Source: Saccharothrix coeruleofusca (GTDB lineage: Bacteria; Actinomycetota; Actinomycetes; Mycobacteriales; Pseudonocardiaceae). From it: a stretch of 41,427 nucleotides of DNA. The stretch lies in the NCBI RefSeq assembly GCF_014648515.1, contig NZ_BMRG01000001.1, forward strand, positions 652,443 to 693,869, written 5' to 3'. The notes under the pieces were generated by a model. It saw only the letters and a list, made by a program, of their open reading frames with translations, was not told where the DNA came from and did no database searches. Positions 8,533-16,176 of this stretch are shown here, piece after piece. Every line of letters starts with the position of its first letter. Position 1 is the first letter of the stretch. The position numbers and the translations under genes were made by a program.

Positions 8533-8856
8533 GTGGACCTGATCGAGCGGGCGGTGACCACCTCGGGTGGACCGGCAGCGCCTGCCGTCGCCACGGCCGC
8601 GCCCCCTCCGGCTCCCCTGTCCCTCCGCGAGTCGACCGACCTCGGCTCCGGATGGCGCGGCTCGACCGGGCAGCGCCGCTGGTGGCGAATCCGCTGCAGC
8701 GACGTGGTCGACCGGGAGCGCTGCCTCACCGTGCTGGTCGACCGGGGCCGCGTGGTCCTGGTCGGCCCGCCGGGTGAGACGGCGGTCCTGTCGGCCGACC
8801 AGCTGGCGCAGTTGCGGACCGCGCTACGCGAAGCCGCCGAGCAGGCGGAAAGGTGA
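8533..8856 (+). CDS. Small unknown protein
   Basis: A 107-residue protein starting at a GTG with GGAGAGGAA seven bases upstream. The first half is Ala/Pro-rich and probably unstructured. The second half, from WWRIRCSDVVDRERC to the end, looks like a small beta sheet plus helix (CLTVLVDRGRVVLV, then a helix ending AAEQAER). No family recognised. It faces the XRE-TPR regulator gene and is followed after 13 bases by another small gene, so the two are probably co-transcribed and may belong functionally with the regulator. Confidence 0.7.
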   Translation: MDLIERAVTTSGGPAAPAVATAAPPPAPLSLRESTDLGSGWRGSTGQRRWWRIRCSDVVDRERCLTVLVDRGRVVLVGPPGETAVLSADQLAQLRTALREAAEQAER

Positions 8857-8869
8857 CGGTGACGTTTCG

Positions 8870-9217
8870 GTGGACGAGATCCTCGGACAAGTTCTTCGCA
8901 ACGCGGTGTGGGAGCGGCTGGACCTGCTCACCGAGCTGGCCAACGAAGCCGACGCCCCGTCCCTGCTCTCGGTGGCCCGCTCCGAGCTGCCGAGGCTGAC
9001 CGAGGGGTGGCGGGCCCTGCTCGCCGCGCACGAGCCGGACGAGAAGGGCAACTGCCCGGAGTGCTCCGGGCGGTGGCGGCAGCAGAAGAGCCCCTGCGCG
9101 GTGTGGCGGGCCGCTTACGAGCACCTGGTGGCGGGTGGTCTGGCCCCGCGCCCGGCCCGGCACCTGCGCTCGGCGATGACCCGCGCGCGCCGGGGGGCGG
9201 TGGCGAGAGCCCACTGA
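8870..9217 (+). CDS. Small unknown protein with a possible zinc site
   Basis: A 115-residue protein from a GTG 13 bases after the preceding gene. Helices lead into CPECSGRW and then SPCAVWRA, giving three cysteines (CxxC plus one) that could form a metal site with a nearby residue. The C-terminus is Arg-rich. No family recognised. The ribosome binding site is weak (GGAAAGG), consistent with coupling to the gene before it. Confidence 0.65.
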   Translation: MDEILGQVLRNAVWERLDLLTELANEADAPSLLSVARSELPRLTEGWRALLAAHEPDEKGNCPECSGRWRQQKSPCAVWRAAYEHLVAGGLAPRPARHLRSAMTRARRGAVARAH

Positions 9218-9271
9218 CGGGCGGTCCCGACCGGTCGTTCCCCCGACGCGACCGGGTCGAGCACCCGCCTA

Positions 9272-9329
9272 CTGACCGGCGGTCCGGTACGTGCGAACCC
9301 CCGACCGCGACGAACGGACCGCCGGTCAG
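9272..9329. repeat. Perfect 15-base inverted repeat
   Basis: Arms CTGACCGGCGGTCCG (9272-9286) and its exact reverse complement (9315-9329) separated by 28 bases. It lies in the 264-base gap 9218-9481 after the small gene. It could fold into a long hairpin in RNA of either strand or act as a paired protein site. Confidence 0.7.
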
Positions 9330-9430
9330 CTCACCACGGCTCCACCCACAACTCCACACAGTCATCCGCGGGCCGGTGTCGTGCACACCCAACCCTCCCC
9401 CCGACCGGCGTCGGTCCGCGGGCACCAAGT

Positions 9431-9473
9431 CCGGCCCCGATGTCCGCTCCTCCCGCGCGGGCATCGGGGCCGG
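9431..9473. terminator. Bidirectional hairpin terminator
   Basis: Perfect 12-base arms CCGGCCCCGATG (9431-9442) and CATCGGGGCCGG (9462-9473) with a 19-base loop, just before the end of the SDR gene and after the small-gene pair, so it can serve both convergent units. Confidence 0.7.
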
Positions 9474-9481
9474 TTCCACGC

Positions 9482-10261
9482 CTACCGGTGGGTGCCGGTG
9501 CGCCAGGCCAGGTAGGACGTGAGACCAGGGGCCAGGCGGCCCGCCAGCTCGAAGGCCCTGAGCTGCCAGGGGAGCACCACTTCGGCGCGCTCGGCCGTCA
9601 CCGCCCGCAGGACCGCGGCGGCCACCCGCTCCGGCGGGACGGTCGGGATCAGCCGGGCGATGGCCGGGATGCGCTCCTGCGCGCCGGGGTTGTTGGCGAA
9701 GTACCGCGAGCTGACCTTGCCCGGCACGACCTCGCTCACCCCGACCCCGGTCCCGCGCAGGTCCAGCCGCAGGGCGGCGGTCAGTCCGCGCAGCGCGTAC
9801 CGGGAGGCCGCGTACCCGGTCGCGCCGGGGATCGGCAGCCGGGACACCGGCGAGTTCACGTTCACCACCCAGCCGGACCCGCGCTCCCGCATCCCCGGCA
9901 GCAACGCCCTGGTCAGCCAGAGCGCGGCGGTGAACGGCAGCGCCAGCATCCCGGCCAGCTCCTGCTCGGGGGTCTCGTCGAGGAACAGCCAGCGGCCCAC
10001 CCCGGCGTTGTTGACCAGCACGTCCGGCACGCCCGCCTCGGCCAGCACGCGCTCGCCCAGCTCCCGGACCCGCTCGGCGTCGGACAGGTCGGCGACGAGC
10101 ACCGACGCCCGGCCGATCCGCTCCGCGAGCGCGTTCAGCGCGTCGCCGTCGCGCGCGACCAGCACGACGTGCGCCCCCGCCGCGCCCGCCGCCTCGGCGG
10201 TGGCCGCGCCGATGCCCTGCGACGCCCCGGTGACCAGCACCGTCCGACCGGCTACCCGCAC
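9482..10261 (-). CDS. Short-chain dehydrogenase-like protein with altered active site
   Basis: A 259-residue SDR. The cofactor loop TGASQGIG (11-18) and NNAG (84-87) are intact and a Ser lies near 137-140, but the catalytic YxxxK reads Y150-AAS-R154, so the lysine is replaced by arginine. This may lower or change catalysis. The GTG start has an ideal AGGAGGT at 10266-10271 region upstream. It is the last gene of the beta-glucosidase/MFS unit, separated from the MFS stop by five 14-base repeats. Substrate unknown. Confidence 0.88.
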   Translation of the reverse strand: MRVAGRTVLVTGASQGIGAATAEAAGAAGAHVVLVARDGDALNALAERIGRASVLVADLSDAERVRELGERVLAEAGVPDVLVNNAGVGRWLFLDETPEQELAGMLALPFTAALWLTRALLPGMRERGSGWVVNVNSPVSRLPIPGATGYAASRYALRGLTAALRLDLRGTGVGVSEVVPGKVSSRYFANNPGAQERIPAIARLIPTVPPERVAAAVLRAVTAERAEVVLPWQLRAFELAGRLAPGLTSYLAWRTGTHR

Positions 10262-10271
10262 CCCGACCTCC

Positions 10272-10341
10272 TCATCCCACCGAGTTCATCCCACCCGGCT
10301 CATCCCACCCAGCTCGTCCCACCCAGCTCATCCCACCGAGC
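10272..10341. repeat. Five tandem 14-base repeats
   Basis: Exactly phased copies of a 14-base unit, consensus TCATCCCACCCAGC on the plus strand, at 10272, 10286, 10300, 10314 and 10328, with one to three changes between copies. The last copy contains the MFS stop codon; the first borders the Shine-Dalgarno site of the SDR gene. Four of five copies hold a TGA on the minus strand. Confidence 0.9.
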
Positions 10342-11542
10342 GGACCCGGCCGACCAGCAGCGCGGCGCTCACCGTGACCGCCGCCGAGACCAGGAACAGC
10401 CCGCGGTACCCGCCCAGGTGCGCCAGCACGGCGGGGGTCAGCAGCGGGGCGAGCACCTGCGGCAGGGAGTTGGCGACGTTGACCACCCCCAGGTCCCTGG
10501 CGCGGTCCTCGGCGGCGGGCAGCACCTGGGTCAGCAGGGCCAGCGCCACCGCCCAGTACCCGCCGAAGCCCGCGCCCAGCAGCGGCGCGGCCACCAGGGC
10601 GGCGGTCCAAGTGGGCCACACCGCCAGCAGCAGCGCCGCCAGCGCCATCGCCGCGGCGGCCAGGTGCACGTACCCGCGCCGCTTCCCGGAGCGGTCGGAC
10701 CGCGCGCCGAGCACCACCGCGCCCGCCACCAGCGCCACGCCGTAGAGCAGCATCAGCACCAGCAGGCCGTCGGCGGGCGAGGGGTGGCGCACCACGTCGT
10801 CGAGGAAGTACAGCAGGTACAGCGTGCCGAACCCGTTGCCCAGGTTGATCGCGAAGTGCGCGCCCCAGGCCCAGGCGAAGTCGGGGCGCCACCGGGGCAG
10901 GAGCGACCCGCCGCGCGGCGCGGGCCGGGCGGCCTCGGGCAGCCGGGCGTCCGGCGTGCGCAGCACGAACGCGGCGGCGCCCAGCACGACCGCCGCCGCG
11001 CAGGCCCAGTAGCCCGCCGACAGCCCGCTCACCAGCACCGTCACCAGCACGGCCCCGACCACGGTGCCGAGCATCTGGCTGATCCCGACCAGCCCGCCGA
11101 CCCTGGCGCGCTGCCCCACCGGCACCCGGTCCGGCACCGCCGAGGTGAGGGCCGCCAGCATCCCGTTGAGCCCGGCCTGGGCCAGGCACCAGCCCGCCAC
11201 CACGGCGGCGGTGCTGGCGGCCGAGGCCAGCACGGCCAGGCCCGCCGCGCCGACCAGCGCGCCCCCCAGCGTCCACGGGTGCCGCCGCCCCCACCGCGAG
11301 GTGGTCCGGTCCGAGCACCGCCCGACCAGCGGGTTGACCACCAGCGCCACCACCGCGCCCACGCCGGTGACCAGGCCGAACAGGAACTCCTTGCGCACCG
11401 GGTCGAGCAGTTCGACCTGCTGCGGCAGCAGCACCTGCAGCGGCGCGTAGATGCCCAGCCACAGGCCGAGGTTGGCCAGGAACAGCCAGGCCACCCACGG
11501 CCGCCGGACGGGTGCGACCGGCTCGGCCAGCGGGTCGGTCAT
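10328..11542 (-). CDS. MFS transporter, probably for a sugar or glycoside
   Basis: A 404-residue major facilitator protein with about twelve membrane helices. The loop after helix 2 reads GRCSDRTTSRWGRRHPW, a form of the MFS motif A close to that of glycoside/disaccharide carriers, and a second copy ARSDRSGKRRG follows helix 8. The start ATG overlaps the beta-glucosidase stop as ATGA. The tight link to a GH1 beta-glucosidase suggests uptake of a beta-glucoside that the enzyme then cleaves (inference). Confidence 0.88.
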   Translation of the reverse strand: MTDPLAEPVAPVRRPWVAWLFLANLGLWLGIYAPLQVLLPQQVELLDPVRKEFLFGLVTGVGAVVALVVNPLVGRCSDRTTSRWGRRHPWTLGGALVGAAGLAVLASAASTAAVVAGWCLAQAGLNGMLAALTSAVPDRVPVGQRARVGGLVGISQMLGTVVGAVLVTVLVSGLSAGYWACAAAVVLGAAAFVLRTPDARLPEAARPAPRGGSLLPRWRPDFAWAWGAHFAINLGNGFGTLYLLYFLDDVVRHPSPADGLLVLMLLYGVALVAGAVVLGARSDRSGKRRGYVHLAAAAMALAALLLAVWPTWTAALVAAPLLGAGFGGYWAVALALLTQVLPAAEDRARDLGVVNVANSLPQVLAPLLTPAVLAHLGGYRGLFLVSAAVTVSAALLVGRVRSVG

Positions 11543-12783
11543 CGCCCGGTCCGGTCACGCCTGATCCGGTCGCGGTACCAGCGGAACGAGTCGCGGGGCG
11601 TCCTGCGCTGGGTCTCGTAGTCGACGTGCACCAGGCCGAACCGCTGCGTGTAGCCCGAGTCCCACTCGAAGTTGTCCAGCAGCGACCACACGAAGTAGCC
11701 GCTGGCCCCGGCGCGCAGCGCGGCTTCGACGTGCGCGTCGAGGTAGGCGATCCGGGCGGTGTCGGCGATCTCGTGCGGGTAGCTGCACCCGTTCTCGGTG
11801 ATGTGGACCGGCGGCAGGGCGGGGTGCCGCCGCCGCAGCTCGGCGACGATCTCCTCCAGCCCGGAGGGCACGACCGGCCAGCCGTACCCGGTCTTCGGGT
11901 GCTCGGCGATGTCGACCAGCTCGAACGGCAGCGGGTTGCCCTCGGACGGCGCCCGCAGGCGGGTGGGGTTGTAGTAGTTGACGCCGTAGAAGTCCAGCGG
12001 CTGGGCGATGGTCGCCAGGTCGCCGTCGCGGACCGGCAGGCGGTCGGCCAGCTCCTCGGGGTAGCGCCCGGCCAGCACGGGGTCGGCGTAGAGCCAGTTG
12101 TGCAGCGCGGAGTAGGCCGCCGCGGCGGCGCGGTCGTCGTCGGAGGGCGAGGCGGGCCAGACGGGGGTGTGGTTGTTGGCGGTGCCGACCGCCGCCGCGC
12201 CCGCCGCCCGCAGCGCCCGCACGGCCAGCCCGTGCGCGAGGTTGAGGTGGTGCGCGGTGGGCAGGGCGTCGTACAGCAGCGCCTTGCCGGGCGCGTGCTG
12301 ACCGATGGCGTAACCCAGAAGAGTGGTCATGGCTGGTTCGTTCAGGGGAATCCACATCGCGACCCGGTCGACCAGCCGGGCGGCGACCGCGGCGGCGTAG
12401 TCGGCGAACCGGCTCGCGGTGTCCCGGTTGAGCCACCCGCCCGCGTCCTCCACGTGCCGCGGCGTGTCCCAGTGGTACAGCGTGACCACGGGTCGGATGT
12501 CCGCGGCGAGCAGCTCGTCGACCAGCCGGTCGTAGAAGTCCAGGCCGGTGCCCTCGACGCGCGGCCACGACACGGAGAAGCGGTAGGCGTCCACGCCGAG
12601 GTCGCGCATCAGCGCCACGTCCTCGGCGTACCGATGCCGGTGGTCGCAGGCGATCTCGGCCGTGTGTCCCTCGATCGAGGGAAATTCGTCCCACACGGAC
12701 GGCGCGCGACCATCCTCGGTGAAGGCACCCTCGATCTGGAACGCGGAGGTCGACACACCCCAGAGGAAGTCGGGCAGCGGCAC
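11539..12783 (-). CDS. GH1 beta-glucosidase
   Basis: A 414-residue glycoside hydrolase family 1 enzyme. It opens with FLWGVSTSAFQIEGA, has the acid/base glutamate in LNEP (E149) and the nucleophile in ITENG (E330), plus HWDTP and SLLDNFEW signature segments. No signal peptide is present, so it acts in the cytoplasm, retaining hydrolysis of beta-glucosides or related sugars. The GTG start has GGGAGG a few bases upstream. First gene of the bgl/MFS/SDR operon, divergent from a TetR gene that is the likely regulator. Slightly shorter than typical 440-460 residue relatives. Confidence 0.93.
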   Translation of the reverse strand: MPLPDFLWGVSTSAFQIEGAFTEDGRAPSVWDEFPSIEGHTAEIACDHRHRYAEDVALMRDLGVDAYRFSVSWPRVEGTGLDFYDRLVDELLAADIRPVVTLYHWDTPRHVEDAGGWLNRDTASRFADYAAAVAARLVDRVAMWIPLNEPAMTTLLGYAIGQHAPGKALLYDALPTAHHLNLAHGLAVRALRAAGAAAVGTANNHTPVWPASPSDDDRAAAAAYSALHNWLYADPVLAGRYPEELADRLPVRDGDLATIAQPLDFYGVNYYNPTRLRAPSEGNPLPFELVDIAEHPKTGYGWPVVPSGLEEIVAELRRRHPALPPVHITENGCSYPHEIADTARIAYLDAHVEAALRAGASGYFVWSLLDNFEWDSGYTQRFGLVHVDYETQRRTPRDSFRWYRDRIRRDRTGR

Positions 12784-12843
12784 GCGAGCCTCCCAGAATG
12801 TGAAAGGGATTCAGATCGTAGGACGCGCCGCCGGGTCGTGTGA

Positions 12844-12869
12844 AGTGCCGCGCCTCCGAACCCGGCACT
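12844..12869. promoter_or_regulatory. Operator-like inverted repeat upstream of tetR
   Basis: AGTGCCG (12844-12850) and CGGCACT (12863-12869) in the 117-base divergent gap between the beta-glucosidase and TetR genes. Place and shape suit a TetR site, though the 12-base spacer is long. Confidence 0.4.
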
Positions 12870-12900
12870 ATGGAGCCCCAACCCCAACGCAGGAGTCGCC

Positions 12901-13512
12901 GTGACCAGTACGACCCCGCTGCGCCGCCAACCGGTGCAACAGCGCAGTGCCAAGCGCGTCGAGCGGATGCTCGAGGCGTGCGCCTCCCTCATCGAGGAGG
13001 TCGGCTACGACGGGGTCACCACGACGCTGATCGCCGAGCGGGCGGGCGTCGCGGTCGGTTCGCTGTACCAGTTCTTCCCCGACAAGCGCGCCGTCGTCCA
13101 AGCGCTGACCATGCGCAACCTGGAGAAGTTCATCCAGACCGTGGACGAGCGGTTCACCTCGACCGCGCTGGAGCACTGGTGGGACGGGGTGGACACGATC
13201 TTCGACGTCTACGTGTCCATGCACCGCGAGGTGCCCGCCTTCAGCAAGCTGCACTTCGGCGACGTGGTGGACCTGCGCCTGCTCGACGACCAGCGGGACA
13301 ACGACGCGGTCATCTCCGAGCGGATCGCGGAGATGATCGCGACCAAGTTCCAGATCCCGCTGGCGGACCTGCGGCTGCCCATCTCCGTGGCCGTCGCCGC
13401 CGCCGACGGCGTGCTCAACCTGGCGTTCAGCAGCGAGCAGGCGGGCGACCAGCAGATCATCGACGACGCCAAGACCATGATCCGGGGCTACCTGTCCGCG
13501 AAACTGCCGTGA
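12901..13512 (+). CDS. TetR-family regulator
   Basis: A 203-residue TetR regulator. The DNA-binding domain spans about residues 15-65, with VTTTLIAERAGVAVGSLYQF as the helix-turn-helix and FPDKRAVV after it; the rest is the ligand-binding helical domain. GTG start with AGGAG about 6-9 bases upstream. It probably controls the divergent beta-glucosidase operon and itself (inference from layout). Its stop lies four bases from the stop of the convergent SDR gene. Confidence 0.9.
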   Translation: MTSTTPLRRQPVQQRSAKRVERMLEACASLIEEVGYDGVTTTLIAERAGVAVGSLYQFFPDKRAVVQALTMRNLEKFIQTVDERFTSTALEHWWDGVDTIFDVYVSMHREVPAFSKLHFGDVVDLRLLDDQRDNDAVISERIAEMIATKFQIPLADLRLPISVAVAAADGVLNLAFSSEQAGDQQIIDDAKTMIRGYLSAKLP

Positions 13513-13516
13513 CGGC

Positions 13517-14257
13517 TCAGTCCTGGACGGTGGGGCGGATGGTGATGTCGCCGATCTCCACGTCGTCGGGCTGCTCGACGGCGAAGGCGATGGCCCGTGC
13601 GACGGCTTCGGGGCGGATGGCGAACTCGGCCATGTTCCGCCGGATGCTCCGGCGCAGGTCGGGGTCGTCGATGGAGTCGGGCAGGTCGGTGCTGACGTAG
13701 CCGGGGGAGACCGACGTCGTGCGCAGCACGCCGTCGGTCGACTCCTGCCGCAGCCCCTCCATGACGGTGCGCACGGCGTTCTTGGTGGCGGCGTAGACCG
13801 CCATGGTGGGGCTGATCTTCAGCCCCGCCGTGGACACCGTGGTCACGAAGTGGCCGCGGCCCTGGCGGCGGAACACCGGCATGGCGGCGGCGATGCCGTG
13901 CAGCACGCCGCGCACGTTCACGTCGAGCATGGCCGACCAGCCGTCGACGTCGAGGTCGGCCACGGGTCCGATCTTGCTGATGCCCGCGTTGCCCACCAGC
14001 ACGTCGAGCCCGCCGAAGGCGGTCACCGCGCGGTGGACCAGCCGCTCCAGGTCCTCGCGGCGGGTGACGTCGACGGCGCACGCGACGGCACGGCCGCCCT
14101 CGGCGCGGATGTCCCGCGCGAGTTCCTCCAAGCGGTCCTCCCGACGCGCGCCGATGACGACGGCGGCGCCGCGCCGGGCCATGAGCCGCGCGGTCGCCTC
14201 CCCGATGCCGCTGCTGGCCCCCGTGACGGCGACGACCTTGCCGGTGATGGTCGACAT
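13517..14257 (-). CDS. Short-chain dehydrogenase/reductase
   Basis: A 246-residue classical SDR: TGASSGIG cofactor loop, GNAG in place of NNAG, and the intact catalytic set with Ser near VSTAG and YAATK. I chose the ATG at 14257 because GAGGGAGCA lies 4-12 bases upstream and a longer frame would run into the operator. It faces a TetR gene across two identical palindromes, which strongly suggests control by that repressor. Substrate not known. Confidence 0.9.
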   Translation of the reverse strand: MSTITGKVVAVTGASSGIGEATARLMARRGAAVVIGARREDRLEELARDIRAEGGRAVACAVDVTRREDLERLVHRAVTAFGGLDVLVGNAGISKIGPVADLDVDGWSAMLDVNVRGVLHGIAAAMPVFRRQGRGHFVTTVSTAGLKISPTMAVYAATKNAVRTVMEGLRQESTDGVLRTTSVSPGYVSTDLPDSIDDPDLRRSIRRNMAEFAIRPEAVARAIAFAVEQPDDVEIGDITIRPTVQD

Positions 14258-14278
14258 GACTGCTCCCTCGACTAGAGT

Positions 14279-14319
14279 GGACACGTGTCCGCTTGACTCA
14301 CGCTAGCGGACACGTGTCC
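14279..14319. promoter_or_regulatory. Twin palindromic operators for the SDR/TetR pair
   Basis: The perfect palindrome GGACACGTGTCC occurs twice, at 14279-14290 and 14308-14319, centres 29 bases apart (just under three helical turns). The second copy extends to 14 bases (CGGACACGTGTCCG). They fill the 92-base gap between the SDR and TetR start codons, the classic layout for a TetR repressor binding two dimers. Confidence 0.85.
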
Positions 14320-14349
14320 GGTTGTCACGTCCCGCACCGCGGAGGGCAG

Positions 14350-14901
14350 ATGAGCGAACCCCGGCTGCGAGCCGACGCCGCGGACAACCGCGCCCGGATC
14401 GTCGAGGTCGCGCGGGAGGTCGTCGCAGGCTCCGAGGAGCTGAAGCTCAACGCGATCGCCAAGCGGGCGGGCGTCGGCCAGGGCACCCTCTACCGGCACT
14501 TCCCGACGCGGGAGGCGCTGCTCGCCGAGGTCTACCGGCACGACGTCGAGGAGCTGGTCGCGACCGCGCCCGCCCTGCTCGCCGAGCACGACCCGATCAC
14601 CGCGCTGGCCCGCTGGTTCGAGCGGTTGGCCGACTACGCGCGGGTCAAGCGCGGGGTGCTCGCCGCCGTCGAGGTGGGCGTGTGGCGGGACCTCACCGCG
14701 CGCAGCCTCGGCCCGATCGGCGAGGCGCTCACCGCGCTGCTGGACGCGGGCCGGGCCGCCGGGGTCGTCCGGCCCGACGTGGACGCCCGCGACGTCATCC
14801 TGCTCGTCGGCTACCTGGGCAGGCTCGAAGAGCAGGAGTGGGACACCCGCGCCCGGCACCTGCTGCAGGTGGTCCTGGACGGCCTGCGCGCCCGGCCGTG
14901 A
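14350..14901 (+). CDS. TetR-family repressor
   Basis: A 183-residue TetR protein. The HTH is LNAIAKRAGVGQGTLYRHFP (about 36-55). The ATG at 14350 follows GGAGGG by four bases and lies after both palindromes, so an upstream ATG at 14293 that would put the operators inside the gene is unlikely. The C-terminal domain resembles the TetR_C_33-like group (ARVKRGVLAAVE), named with caution. Expected to repress itself and the divergent SDR gene; the inducer is unknown. Confidence 0.9.
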   Translation: MSEPRLRADAADNRARIVEVAREVVAGSEELKLNAIAKRAGVGQGTLYRHFPTREALLAEVYRHDVEELVATAPALLAEHDPITALARWFERLADYARVKRGVLAAVEVGVWRDLTARSLGPIGEALTALLDAGRAAGVVRPDVDARDVILLVGYLGRLEEQEWDTRARHLLQVVLDGLRARP

Positions 14902-14906
14902 GGCCG

Positions 14907-16094
14907 TCAGCCGAAGTTGCGGCCCTCGCCCCGGTAGGTGGGGGCGGTTCCCTCCAGCAGGTCGCCGCGCACCAGGTGGTAGTGGTCGAAGCGCTCGGCC
15001 AGCTCGCCCGCCTTGGCGTGCCGCAGCCACACCCGGTCGCCCAGGCGCAGCTCGTCGGCCGCCCGGCCCGCCACCGGGGTCTGCACCTCCCCCGCCCCCT
15101 CCAGCGCCAGCAGCTTGAGCCCCCTGGGCAGGTGGGGGCTGGGCTGGCGGTCGGCGGTGGCCGTGCCCGAGGCGACGTAGCCGCCCGCGAACAGCGTGGC
15201 CACCCGGCGCGCGGGCCTGCGCACCACCGGCAGCGCGAACAGCGCGGCGGGCTCGGGCCGGAAGCCCCGGTAGCCGTCGAACAGGGTCGGCCCGACCAGG
15301 CCGGACCCGGCGGCCAGCTCGGTCACCGACGGGTCGGCCCCGGTGCTCTCCAAGCTGCCCGTGCCGCCCCCGTTGACGAACTCCAGCTCGGCCACCTCGC
15401 GCACCGCCGCCACGGCCGCCGCCCGGCGCTCCGCCAGCTCGGCGGCCGACCGGCGCTGCGCCCAGCGCAGCACCGCGCCGCGCAGCGGCCGTCCGGGCGG
15501 GGCGTCGCCCAGTCCGGCGATCTGGCCCTCGTAGGCCATCACCGCCACCAGCCGGAAGCCGCGCCGGGCGGCGACGAGGGCGGCCAGCGACCGCGCGTCG
15601 CGGGCGGTGTGCACCGGCGAGCGGCGCGGGCCGACGTGCAGGCCCGGCAGCGGCCGCCAGGAGACGTCCAGCTCGAGGCACACCCGGATGTCCGGGTGCG
15701 CCGGTCCCAGCGCGGCGTCGACCAGGTCCAGGTGCTCGGGCGAGTCGACCACCAGGGTGATCCGCCCGCGCGCCCGCTCGTCGCGGGCCAGCAGGCCCAG
15801 CGCGGTGTGGTCGACGGTCGGGTAGGCCACCAGCAGGTCGTCGCTGAGGTCGTGGCCGGACAGCCACAGCGCCTCGGGCAGCGAGTAGCACATCAGGCCG
15901 CGGAAGCCCGGCCGCGCCAGCACCCGCTCCAGCAGCGCGCGCACCCGCACCGACTTGCTGGCCACCCGGATCGGCTTGCCGCCCGCCCGGCGCACCAGCG
16001 CCGCCGCGTTGCGGTCGAAGGCGTCCAGGTCGACCACCGCGAACGGGGGCTCCAACCCCTTGGTCGCGGCGTCGAATCGGGTTCTGGGCTCCAT
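14907..16094 (-). CDS. PLP-dependent amino acid deaminase/aldolase (alanine racemase-type barrel)
   Basis: A 395-residue fold-type III PLP enzyme resembling D-threonine aldolase and D-amino acid deaminases. The N-terminal barrel carries the PLP lysine in RVASKSVR (about residue 47), preceded by AVVDLDAFDRN, and has FVNGGGTGSLEST as a phosphate-binding glycine loop. The C-terminal beta domain ends with DHYHLVRGD. Cytosolic. It is divergent from a sugar-lactone oxidase gene across a palindrome. Substrate is unknown; the family works on D-hydroxy-amino acids. Confidence 0.85.
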   Translation of the reverse strand: MEPRTRFDAATKGLEPPFAVVDLDAFDRNAAALVRRAGGKPIRVASKSVRVRALLERVLARPGFRGLMCYSLPEALWLSGHDLSDDLLVAYPTVDHTALGLLARDERARGRITLVVDSPEHLDLVDAALGPAHPDIRVCLELDVSWRPLPGLHVGPRRSPVHTARDARSLAALVAARRGFRLVAVMAYEGQIAGLGDAPPGRPLRGAVLRWAQRRSAAELAERRAAAVAAVREVAELEFVNGGGTGSLESTGADPSVTELAAGSGLVGPTLFDGYRGFRPEPAALFALPVVRRPARRVATLFAGGYVASGTATADRQPSPHLPRGLKLLALEGAGEVQTPVAGRAADELRLGDRVWLRHAKAGELAERFDHYHLVRGDLLEGTAPTYRGEGRNFG

Positions 16095-16123
16095 GCCACC
16101 ACGGTACGACGCCGACCCTTGAA

Positions 16124-16142
16124 AGGTGAATAGCTTTCACCT
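16124..16142. promoter_or_regulatory. Operator-like palindrome between aldolase and oxidase genes
   Basis: AGGTGAA and TTCACCT flank the five bases TAGCT in the 82-base divergent gap. The sequence is notably AT-richer than its surroundings. No regulator gene is adjacent, so the protein that binds it is unknown. Confidence 0.5.
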
Positions 16143-16176
16143 ACCGTGCGTGGCACGCGCCACACCTGGAGGCTGC

